Below, in pieces: positions 1 to 5,269 of a DNA stretch of 5,269 nt (positions are counted from its first letter, which is position 1; every line of letters begins with the position of its first letter). The position numbers and the translations under genes were made by a program. A model generated the notes under the pieces. That model was not told the DNA's origin. It made no database searches and saw only the letters and a list, made by a program, of their open reading frames with translations. The DNA is from Comamonadaceae bacterium (GTDB lineage: Bacteria > Pseudomonadota > Gammaproteobacteria > Burkholderiales > Burkholderiaceae_C). The DNA lies in NCBI GenBank assembly GCA_947454585.1, contig CANGML010000136.1, forward strand, positions 1 to 5,269. Direction: 5' to 3'.

Positions 1-674
1 AACATGGTGCCCACCAAGACAGTCCCCACCACTTGCGCGGGGACGACCATCGGTTGTCTTGAAAAGTCGACCAACAGCCACAAGCAGACACTCGCGCAGG
101 CCACGGCAAAAGGGAAAAATGCATTCATACGGCGGCGTTTGAAAAAACTCTCCAAATACGCCAAATGCGCGGGTAAGAACGCTTCACTCAAGTTGCGCAC
201 CCCAAAAAACAGGTTCAACTTGGCACTGGTGCGCATGACCCACAGCACCAGATAGGTGCCCGTGCCCACTTGATTGGGCGCATCCCAAGTGAGCGCCACA
301 ATCGCCAAGCCCACGATCAAAATAGCCATTTCGTGCCAGAGCACGGCGTTGAAGGACGCCACGAAACGAGGCCACCCTGTTGTACTTTTCAGGATGGCTG
401 TTTTTTGTGGACCGGTGATCCACCCCGTGAGGAAACTCAACTCATTCCAACCCCACGCCAACAGAGCGCAGGTAAAGGCGCAATAAGCCCCCGTGACGCC
501 CGTTTGATGCGCGGTATGTGCCAAGCCCACCAAAGCGCCAATGCCAAGCAACGAGGAGATGACCAAGCTCAATCGGATGGCCGTTCGCGACATGCGGTTC
601 AAAAGAATCACGATGCCCGTGCTGAACCACCAAATGAATATTGCGAAACCAAACGCAACGAACGTGTCGGTCAT
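1..674 (-). CDS. puhE: PuhE, photosynthetic complex assembly protein 2 (DUF3623), 3' end missing
   Basis: An uninterrupted frame from the ATG at 674 runs to the window edge, giving the first 224 residues of a multi-pass membrane protein; the family is about 260-280 residues, so roughly 40-50 C-terminal residues lie outside. I translated it by hand. Hydrophobic helices lie near residues 6-25, 35-54, 62-80, 111-130, 140-160 and 186-204. Family-like motifs are WGWNELSFLTGWITGP (74-89), WHE (113-115) and LFFGVRNLSEAFLPAHLAYL (155-174). PuhE is a photosynthesis-cluster protein that in Rhodobacter capsulatus influences bacteriochlorophyll production and photosynthetic complex levels; the mechanism is unknown. 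It starts 31 bases after acsF with no terminator between, so co-transcription is likely. The start has AAAG six bases upstream and AAGG directly against the ATG, so the ribosome binding site is not ideal. The next gene in many purple bacteria is hemA, which would be to the left. Confidence 0.9.
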   Translation of the reverse strand, partial: MTDTFVAFGFAIFIWWFSTGIVILLNRMSRTAIRLSLVISSLLGIGALVGLAHTAHQTGVTGAYCAFTCALLAWGWNELSFLTGWITGPQKTAILKSTTGWPRFVASFNAVLWHEMAILIVGLAIVALTWDAPNQVGTGTYLVLWVMRTSAKLNLFFGVRNLSEAFLPAHLAYLESFFKRRRMNAFFPFAVACASVCLWLLVDFSRQPMVVPAQVVGTVLVGTM

Positions 675-705
675 CCTTGGCTTTCTGTAGCGATGGGCCG
701 CAAAA

Positions 706-1782
706 TTACCAAGCGGGAACCATACGAACTTGCTCTGGCAACGCGTGATGCTTGAGTGGCAAGAAGTACAAGCGGACAAAGGTGATGCCACCAGAGATAG
801 CCCAACGCGCACGTTGCAGGTTGCCGATCAAACCACCACGCGCTTTGGCCTTATCCATTTGGGTTTGTATATGGAACAAGTGGGCTAAGCCCTCTCTGAA
901 GGCTGGGTTGTCAATATCCAAACTGACAGGGAAAACTTGCTTGGTGATCTCGTTGGTGATCCGGAACACCTCAAAGTCATACGTGGTGGACTCCAAGCCC
1001 ATTTCATGGTGCAACATAGGGCGACAGTGATCTCGCACGTACATGGTGGCGTACACAGCCAACAAGAAGAAACGAATCCAATACACATTGCCACCGCGCA
1101 ACAAATGCGGGTTGGCACGCATGATCAATGCAAACGATTCGCCGTGGCGAAACTCATCGTTGCACCAGCGCTCGAACCATCGAAAGATGGGATGGAAACG
1201 TTTGTCTGGGTTCTTCTCCAATTGACGGTAGATCGTGATGTAGCGGGCATAGCCAATTTTTTCGGACAAGTAAGTCGCGTAAAAAATATATTTGGGCTTG
1301 AAGTAGGTATAGGCCTTGGTGCGCTTCAAGTTACCCAAATCAATACCCAAACCAAAGTCCTTCAAAGACTGATTGAGAAAGCTGGCATGGCGTGATTCGT
1401 CACGCGCCATGTAACGCATCAGTTGTTTGATGTCGGGGTTGTCGACGTTTCTGAAAATTTCGTTGTAGAGAATGCAACCCGAAAACTCAGAGGTCAGGGA
1501 GGAGATTAAAAAGTCCAAAAACTCCTGACGCATTTCAGGGCTGACCTGGGAGAACCTGTCTGCGACTTCCTTAGCAAATGCTTCATCACGCTGGAAGTGA
1601 TCATGGTTGTTATCACCCTCGTATTCATCCATCATCTTGTCCCACTCGGCACGCATGGGGGACAGGTCAAGCTTGTCCATCGCCGCAAAATCAGTGGTGT
1701 AAAAACGCGGGCTGAGCATGGTGCTCTCCACCGCTTTCTGAGATGCTTTTTCTGCGCTGTCAATGGCTGCGGTGGCTTGCAT
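706..1782 (-). CDS. acsF: AcsF, aerobic Mg-protoporphyrin IX monomethyl ester oxidative cyclase
   Basis: AcsF is the di-iron catalytic subunit that uses O2 and electrons to close the isocyclic ring E, turning Mg-protoporphyrin IX monomethyl ester into divinyl protochlorophyllide. The 358 residues fit the family. The conserved core begins with [10 protein letters not shown] (23-32), followed by DNNHDHFQR (57-65). Likely iron ligands are visible as two E-x(n)-DE-x-RH motifs: Glu99 with DESRH (128-132), exactly 28 residues between, and DEFRH at 209-213, preceded by candidate glutamates at 174 and 204. The C-terminal third is hydrophobic and consistent with membrane association. The start at 1782 has GGAG ten bases upstream and gives the short variable leader usual in this family. 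The gene sits between puhC and puhE, the common proteobacterial position. All apparent active-site residues are intact. The anaerobic alternative, BchE, is not in this window. Confidence 0.97.
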   Translation of the reverse strand: MQATAAIDSAEKASQKAVESTMLSPRFYTTDFAAMDKLDLSPMRAEWDKMMDEYEGDNNHDHFQRDEAFAKEVADRFSQVSPEMRQEFLDFLISSLTSEFSGCILYNEIFRNVDNPDIKQLMRYMARDESRHASFLNQSLKDFGLGIDLGNLKRTKAYTYFKPKYIFYATYLSEKIGYARYITIYRQLEKNPDKRFHPIFRWFERWCNDEFRHGESFALIMRANPHLLRGGNVYWIRFFLLAVYATMYVRDHCRPMLHHEMGLESTTYDFEVFRITNEITKQVFPVSLDIDNPAFREGLAHLFHIQTQMDKAKARGGLIGNLQRARWAISGGITFVRLYFLPLKHHALPEQVRMVPAW

Positions 1783-1824
1783 AAAAAAGGTGCTCCAGTT
1801 ACTTCAAAAATAATGACAGTTGTT

Positions 1825-2295
1825 TTATTCAGGTCGCATGGCTAAAAACCGTGCGAACTCAGCCACATTGCTGGGCCCAAAGGATTCCAAATCTACCCGT
1901 TGTCCTGTGCTGGGATCCCATAAAGTGACTCGGCCATCCTCACGCGCAATCAACTCAAAAGGCGCGGCAGAACCAATACCGCGTGAATATCTTTCGCGCG
2001 TCAATGCGCGCAGCGCCCCGCGCACAAAGCCCTGTTCACCCTGCAACACCGTCAAGGTTTCGCCCGTCACACCATCTTCGACACGGACGCCGCCATCTTT
2101 TTGGTCTTGGAAAACCAATGAGCGTTGCAAGGTGGCCGCTGCTGCCCTTTGGTCTGGCCCATTACCGGTGATGCGAACCAGGCCCACCGAAATGAGTGAG
2201 AACGCGAGGATGCCTGCTGCGCAATACAACACCCACTGGGGGAAGTGATCTGGCGCACTTTGACGAGTCAAGGTGGAGGCGTGTGATGGGTTCAT
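1825..2295 (-). CDS. puhC: PuhC, photosynthetic complex assembly protein
   Basis: This 156-residue protein has one N-terminal membrane anchor (about residues 20-40, starting at QWVLYCAAG) and a mostly periplasmic C-terminal domain. That domain shows the family pattern: LVFQD (60-64), a D-G-x-V-x-V-E-D type strand, V-T-G-E-T, then QGFVRGALRALTRER, a PFEL strand, DGRVTLWDPSTGQ and a final FGPSNVAEFARFL helix. Length agrees with the Rhodobacter homologue (Orf162). PuhC is required for normal LH1 and reaction-centre organisation and phototrophic growth in Rhodobacter capsulatus; its biochemical activity is unknown. It starts inside the puhB stop (ATGA, 2295-2292) with only a weak Shine-Dalgarno-like GTGAG upstream, so translation probably depends on ribosomes finishing puhB. 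The gene ends 42 bases before acsF. Confidence 0.93.
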   Translation of the reverse strand: MNPSHASTLTRQSAPDHFPQWVLYCAAGILAFSLISVGLVRITGNGPDQRAAAATLQRSLVFQDQKDGGVRVEDGVTGETLTVLQGEQGFVRGALRALTRERYSRGIGSAAPFELIAREDGRVTLWDPSTGQRVDLESFGPSNVAEFARFLAMRPE

Positions 2296-2963
2296 GTCAA
2301 GCTCACTTGCAAGTGATCCGCCTGAGGGTTGCTGGGATGCAAAGTGGGCGTTGCATTGGCTGCCCTACCGGTCGCTTGGGTCCATGCGTCCCTCAACTTC
2401 ACAGACACCGCTTGCACATCAGGTATCGCGCGCAAGGTGGGCTCGGGCTTGTTGATTCGCCAAGGACGAACACTGGGCCATAGGTGAACCCAGGCAATGC
2501 GGTCTGAGCCCTCTAGGCTCAGGGTGATGTCACCCCACCCGCCGTCCAGCAGACGCACATCCGCCGATGCGATTTGCTTCAAGGGCAAGTTGAAAGACAC
2601 GGTGAGCACGATGCCTAAACGCATGACCACACGCTTGTTGGTCAAGGTGTACACCGTCGTGCGTGCTGTCATGTAGGCCAACATCCACACCGAAGCGAGG
2701 CAGATCAGGGTAATAGGCGCGATCCATTTGACCCCCTGCAGAACAGCCATGGCGCCGGCACCCGACTCTAAAGCGGGCCAAGCGCAGGCGCCCATCAGAA
2801 GGATGAAATACATGGCCAACTTCTTGATATGAAAGGCAGAGGCGGCCAGCGCCAAGACATCGGGTGAGCCTTGCCAAACAATGAACTCATCTGAGGGCAA
2901 CCTTTCAGGCAAGCCGAACTGCGGTTCAAACTCATATTCGTGTCCAAGATTTTCAATGGCCAT
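2292..2963 (-). CDS. puhB: PuhB, photosynthetic complex assembly protein
   Basis: This 223-residue membrane protein is close to the length of the Rhodobacter homologue (about 214 residues, formerly Orf214). The cytoplasmic N-terminus carries the family hallmark EPQFGLPERLP (residues 13-23) followed by E-x-x-x-WQGSPD (26-35). Two or three hydrophobic helices follow at about 46-65 and 78-98. Next comes a bacterial PH-like segment beginning TTVYTLTNKRVVMR (102-115) and continuing through LPLKQI (126-131). The family motif LWPSVRPWR lies at 161-169. PuhB forms dimers and helps assemble the reaction centre, probably by interacting with PuhA; loss lowers reaction-centre levels in Rhodobacter. These functional points come from the family, not from this sequence. 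The TGA stop overlaps the ATG of puhC by four bases, so the two are likely translationally coupled. The tail after residue 195 is variable and polar. Confidence 0.95.
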   Translation of the reverse strand: MAIENLGHEYEFEPQFGLPERLPSDEFIVWQGSPDVLALAASAFHIKKLAMYFILLMGACAWPALESGAGAMAVLQGVKWIAPITLICLASVWMLAYMTARTTVYTLTNKRVVMRLGIVLTVSFNLPLKQIASADVRLLDGGWGDITLSLEGSDRIAWVHLWPSVRPWRINKPEPTLRAIPDVQAVSVKLRDAWTQATGRAANATPTLHPSNPQADHLQVSLT

Positions 2964-2978
2964 TTTTAGTCCCTAAAA
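2964..2978 (-). repeat. Small inverted repeat covering the puhB ribosome binding site
   Basis: On the minus strand TTTTAG-GGA-CTAAAA forms a perfect 6-base stem with a 3-base loop, abutting the puhB start codon. The stem is mostly A-T, so a hairpin would be weak, and a role in tuning puhB translation is only inference. It is not a terminator: there is no GC-rich stem, and the next gene begins immediately. Confidence 0.45.
2970..2974 (-). promoter_or_regulatory. Ribosome binding site of puhB
   Basis: AGGGA on the minus strand lies six bases before the puhB ATG (2963-2961). Its three 3' bases form the loop of a short perfect inverted repeat at 2964-2978, so its accessibility might depend on that hairpin. 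Confidence 0.7.
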
Positions 2979-3016
2979 CTATTCATCCGAAGATTGATTG
3001 ACAAGGCGATGGATCG

Positions 3017-3778
3017 TTAAATCAGAGGCTCACTGCGATGAACATCGGCATACAAAGTGCCGCCGCCGTAATACGCACTGATTTTTTCTTCTTCCAATTT
3101 CGTGACTTGGTCTGGATTTTTCAGTGCAGGAACTGCCGCGAAATGACGCGCATAGATAGCATGCACTTCAACTTGATTTCTGCGAATCAGGGAAAACGTG
3201 GTCGGCAACAACACGGTGCGGCCCCCGTCGATTTCAACCTCCAAATAACGGAACATCATTTCTGCAGAATCAATCCAAATGTCCTTGACCGTGCCCCCTT
3301 GTTTGCCATCGCCGCCCATGACGGGCAAACCGCGGGGGTCGACGTCTTGGTGAGCAACCGTGAAGTCGCTCGCCACACGTAAGGGTTGAATCAGCGGCAC
3401 ACCGTGCGATGTCCGCTCGGGAACATCTTCGCGACTGGCGTAAGCACCCGCACCGACGGCTGCGGTCATGGCATCGCCTCTGGGCTCAATGGGGGCCCCT
3501 GAACTGGGGTTAGATGCCACGGCGTTGTAGGCCGGTTCTTTGCGCGTGAGGTCGGGCACCGTCACGCTTTTGCCGCCTTCTAACAAAAATGTTTTGGGCT
3601 CTGGAATGGGGAATCCTTTGACCACCGCGCGTCCGCTACTGCTGGACTCCATGGGGTAGCCTTCGCGATGGTTTTCCATCACCAGATACCAAATGAGGCC
3701 GGCGAAAAATAGCCAAAATACATAAAGAAGTATTTGGGCTAAATCGATATAACCAGTGATGTTGCCAACTGTTTGCAT
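3017..3778 (-). CDS. puhA: Photosynthetic reaction centre subunit H
   Basis: This 253-residue protein matches the usual H-subunit length of about 250-260. It has a short periplasmic N-terminus (GNITGYIDLAQ), one transmembrane helix at about residues 11-33, then the family signature REGYPME at 38-44. A proline-rich linker follows, with KTFLLEGGK near 62-70 and GAGAYASRED near 109-118. The cytoplasmic PRC-barrel domain runs from about 133 to the end, with PLRVASDF, DPRGLPV, RYLEVE and the C-terminal LEEEKI-AYYGGGTLYA element. Subunit H caps the L/M core on the cytoplasmic side, stabilises it and takes part in proton delivery to the secondary quinone QB; it is also an early nucleus for reaction-centre/LH1 assembly. 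The start is the ATG behind the AAAGGAGAAG site. Nothing appears truncated or degraded. Downstream puhB follows after 53 bases. Confidence 0.98.
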   Translation of the reverse strand: MQTVGNITGYIDLAQILLYVFWLFFAGLIWYLVMENHREGYPMESSSSGRAVVKGFPIPEPKTFLLEGGKSVTVPDLTRKEPAYNAVASNPSSGAPIEPRGDAMTAAVGAGAYASREDVPERTSHGVPLIQPLRVASDFTVAHQDVDPRGLPVMGGDGKQGGTVKDIWIDSAEMMFRYLEVEIDGGRTVLLPTTFSLIRRNQVEVHAIYARHFAAVPALKNPDQVTKLEEEKISAYYGGGTLYADVHRSEPLI

Positions 3779-3785
3779 AGTGACT

Positions 3786-3795
3786 TCTCCTTTGA
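3786..3795 (-). promoter_or_regulatory. Strong ribosome binding site of puhA
   Basis: On the minus strand the lhaA-puhA gap contains AAAGGAGAAG, eight bases (counted from the GGAG) before the ATG at 3778. It is the best Shine-Dalgarno match among the gene starts in this window and fits a protein needed in stoichiometric amounts with the reaction centre. It also decides the puhA start: the in-frame TTG at 3799 lies upstream of this site and would place the Shine-Dalgarno sequence inside the coding region. Confidence 0.85.
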
Positions 3796-3799
3796 ACAA

Positions 3800-5236
3800 C
3801 TAAATACGTGACTCGGTCAAGCCGAGGGTTGAGGGGACAACGGGTGAAAATGAGATGCTGCGTTTGACCAAGGGCCCCACAGCAATCAGGGTGAGAAAAA
3901 GCAAGAGCATTTCGACGTGGTAGACCATGCTGTAAGCGACGGAGGGATCTGTCATACCTGCGCCCCAAGAGCCTTGCGCGGTAAGCGTATTCACAGCATC
4001 TCGCAACGCGCCGCCAAAGAACATGGCCATACCCGCCGCCGCCGCTTGCACGGCACCCCAAGCCCCTAAGGCCAAACCAATGAAAGCGGCCTCTAGACGC
4101 ATGGCGGTGAACAACGTCCCCACCGCAAACAAGCCGCCGCCGAAGCCGATACCCAAGGCACCAAACCGAAACAGCCAACCTGCGTCCAGCGGCGCTGAAA
4201 AAATAACCGCCGAAAAAGCAGGCAAGCCTGCCAACGCCCCATACGCGGCCAGCCGCATAGGGTCAATACCTTTGGCCAGTTGACGTCCGGCCACATAAAA
4301 ACCCAATAAGCCGCCACCAGACAACATGGCGGTCAGTGCGCTGGTGGCACCCACACTCAAATGCAGGATTTCGCCGCCATAAGGCTCCAGCACAATGTCT
4401 TGCATGTTGAAGGCCATCGTGCCCAACGCCGTGGCCCACAAAAAGCGCTTGGCATTGGGTAAGGCAATGAATTCAGCCCACACCGCTTTGAAGGGGCGAC
4501 GAATTTCAGTCTTCATGGCCTTCAAATGTTCAGGGTTGCGAGGCTCTTGTTTCCACAGTGCGACGCCATTGAGCAACAGCACCACCAGGGCCGTGCCCTG
4601 CACCACTTGCACCAAAATTTCAGGCGTGAAGTGGGCCAGCAACAAGCTGTAGACCAGACTGCCAAAGACAGCGCCCACCAAGAGCATGGTGTACATCAAG
4701 GCAACCACGCGTGGCCGCGTCTCTTCACTGGCTTGGTCAGTCGCCAAGGCTAAGCCTGCGGTTTGCGAAGTTTGCAAACCTGCGCCCACCATCAAAAAGG
4801 CGATGGCAGCAGCCCCTTGGCCCACCCAGTCAGGCACAGGCACTTGGCCCCCACCCGACAAGACCAACAAGGCAAACGGCATGACCGCCAAGCCTAAGAA
4901 TTGAATCAAGGTGCCGCCCCACATATACGGGACGCGACGCCAACCAAAGGCGGAAACATGGATGTCCGATTGGTAGCCCGTGACCGCGCGAAACGGGGCC
5001 ACCAACAAGGGCAGCGCCAACATCATCGAGACCAACCAAGCCGGCACAAACAGTTCAACAATCATCACGCGGTTGAGCGTGCCGATCATCAACGCCGTTG
5101 TGATGCCCATGGTGAACTTGAACAAGGACAAACGCAACAAGCGCGCCACGGGCAAGCCGGGGCTGGCCACGTCCGCAAACGGCAGCCAACTCGCAGGCAT
5201 TTGCTTGGCGTACTTGGTAAACGTTTGGGCTCTCAT
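3800..5236 (-). CDS. lhaA: LhaA, PucC/BCD-family MFS protein for light-harvesting complex 1 assembly
   Basis: This 478-residue, very hydrophobic inner-membrane protein shows about 12 predicted helices, separated by basic cytoplasmic loops; helices 1-2 lie near residues 36-88 and the last near 430-455. It belongs to the bacteriochlorophyll-delivery (BCD) branch of the major facilitator superfamily, with LhaA, PucC and Bch2/ORF428. Typical features are the SLFKFTMGI entry to helix 1, the loop GWRRVPYMWGG before helix 3, and the ETRPRVVALMYT segment. LhaA is needed for efficient LH1 assembly and is proposed to handle bacteriochlorophyll or antenna subunits; transport as such is not proven. Its place directly before puhA favours LhaA over PucC. 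I chose the ATG at 5236, not the in-frame GTG at 5248. The ATG overlaps the upstream stop as ATGA and has GGAG 11 bases before it, whereas GGAG would run into the GTG. The gene ends with TAG, 21 bases before puhA. Confidence 0.93.
   Translation of the reverse strand: MRAQTFTKYAKQMPASWLPFADVASPGLPVARLLRLSLFKFTMGITTALMIGTLNRVMIVELFVPAWLVSMMLALPLLVAPFRAVTGYQSDIHVSAFGWRRVPYMWGGTLIQFLGLAVMPFALLVLSGGGQVPVPDWVGQGAAAIAFLMVGAGLQTSQTAGLALATDQASEETRPRVVALMYTMLLVGAVFGSLVYSLLLAHFTPEILVQVVQGTALVVLLLNGVALWKQEPRNPEHLKAMKTEIRRPFKAVWAEFIALPNAKRFLWATALGTMAFNMQDIVLEPYGGEILHLSVGATSALTAMLSGGGLLGFYVAGRQLAKGIDPMRLAAYGALAGLPAFSAVIFSAPLDAGWLFRFGALGIGFGGGLFAVGTLFTAMRLEAAFIGLALGAWGAVQAAAAGMAMFFGGALRDAVNTLTAQGSWGAGMTDPSVAYSMVYHVEMLLLFLTLIAVGPLVKRSISFSPVVPSTLGLTESRI
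3812..3826 (-). repeat. GC-rich inverted repeat at the 3' end of lhaA, before puhA
   Basis: On the minus strand CTCGG-CTTGA-CCGAG makes a 5-base GC-rich stem with a 5-base loop. It lies within the last codons of lhaA (encoding part of the GLTES tail), about 34 bases upstream of the puhA ATG and ahead of its ribosome binding site. No run of T follows directly, so it does not look like a terminator. It could act as an mRNA-stabilising or processing element for puhA, or be chance coding sequence. Confidence 0.35.
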
Positions 5237-5269
5237 GCGCGTACCCACTCCATCGCTTTGGATTTGTAA
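5233..5269 (-). CDS. bchM: 3' end of upstream gene, probably bchM (Mg-protoporphyrin IX methyltransferase), partial
   Basis: Only the last 11 codons and a TGA stop are inside the window, reading YKSKAMEWVRA. The stop overlaps the ATG of lhaA in the four-base pattern ATGA (5236-5233), which is typical of translationally coupled genes. In purple bacteria the gene directly before lhaA is usually bchM, which methylates Mg-protoporphyrin IX with S-adenosylmethionine, the step just before the AcsF cyclase reaction. As I recall them, BchM proteins also tend to end with a short Tyr-x-Ser...Glu...Arg tail, which this fragment resembles. The frame and overlap are read from the sequence. The identity rests mainly on synteny and is uncertain, because 11 residues cannot prove a family. 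Confidence 0.5.
   Translation of the reverse strand, partial: YKSKAMEWVRA

Noticed and set aside
675..705. Possible terminator between acsF and puhE
   Set aside because: The 31-base gap has no clear inverted repeat followed by a T run on the minus strand.
270..755. Plus-strand open frame of 161 codons
   Set aside because: It lies antisense to puhE and the acsF tail, has a composition rich in Arg, Gln and His with no hydrophobic core or recognisable motif, and is a shadow of the real minus-strand genes.
937..1395. Plus-strand open frame of 152 codons inside acsF
   Set aside because: It is wholly antisense to the conserved core of acsF, with no plausible own ribosome binding site or family resemblance seen.
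1783..1824. Direct repeat AACTG and an A/T-rich stretch between puhC and acsF, considered as a promoter or regulator site for acsF
   Set aside because: A 5-base repeat is expected by chance, and I could not find a convincing -35/-10 pair.
3017..3799. Longer 260-residue form of PuhA from a TTG start
   Set aside because: The extension would contain the ribosome binding site of the ATG start and is not expected for the family.
3779..3799. PpsR/CrtJ-type site (TGT-N12-ACA) in the lhaA-puhA gap
   Set aside because: Minus-strand TGT is followed after 12 bases by TCA rather than ACA, and the stretch is the puhA ribosome binding site. By eye no full match is present in the other gaps either.
3636..4178. 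Minus-strand open frame of 180 codons spanning the lhaA-puhA junction
   Set aside because: It overlaps two well supported genes in another frame and its Arg/Gly/Cys/His-rich translation looks like out-of-frame reading of membrane-protein codons.
1..5269. A previously undescribed system, mobile element or CRISPR array
   Set aside because: All genes belong to the conserved photosynthesis cluster in their usual order; there are no array-like repeats, transposase motifs, tRNA-like folds or compositional breaks that I can see.

Overview
The window is a stretch of a proteobacterial photosynthesis gene cluster, with every gene read from the minus strand. The order of transcription runs from high to low coordinates: the tail of an upstream gene (probably bchM), lhaA, puhA, puhB, puhC, acsF and puhE, the last cut by the left edge. 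This matches the conserved bchM-lhaA-puhABC-acsF-puhE block of purple bacteria. Moderate GC content, the AcsF and PuhA sequences, and the block order suggest a freshwater betaproteobacterium (Burkholderiales/Comamonadaceae, in the range of Limnohabitans, Rhodoferax or Rubrivivax relatives). That placement is inference from general resemblance, not a search result.

Layout: 5269-5233 holds the last 11 codons of the upstream gene, overlapping the lhaA start by four bases (ATGA). lhaA (5236-3800) encodes a 12-helix MFS-like protein for antenna assembly. After 21 bases with a strong ribosome binding site comes puhA (3778-3017), the reaction-centre H subunit. After 53 bases comes puhB (2963-2292), which overlaps puhC (2295-1825) by four bases. 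After 42 bases comes acsF (1782-706), the oxygen-dependent Mg-protoporphyrin monomethyl ester cyclase. After 31 bases comes puhE (674 to the left edge). The window is almost wholly coding; no gene-free stretch exceeds 53 bases, and no rho-independent terminator is visible in any gap, so one polycistronic transcript is the simplest reading.

Functionally the genes form a unit. AcsF builds the fifth ring of bacteriochlorophyll using O2. LhaA is thought to help deliver or assemble bacteriochlorophyll into light-harvesting complex 1. PuhA is the structural H subunit that nucleates the reaction centre. PuhB, PuhC and PuhE are membrane factors that help assemble the reaction centre and LH1. AcsF implies that pigment can be made under aerobic conditions, as in aerobic anoxygenic phototrophs.

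I found no mobile element, CRISPR array, RNA gene or unrecognised system. The points worth a second look are start-site corrections for lhaA and puhA, two small inverted repeats placed next to the puhA and puhB translation starts, and the type of AcsF.
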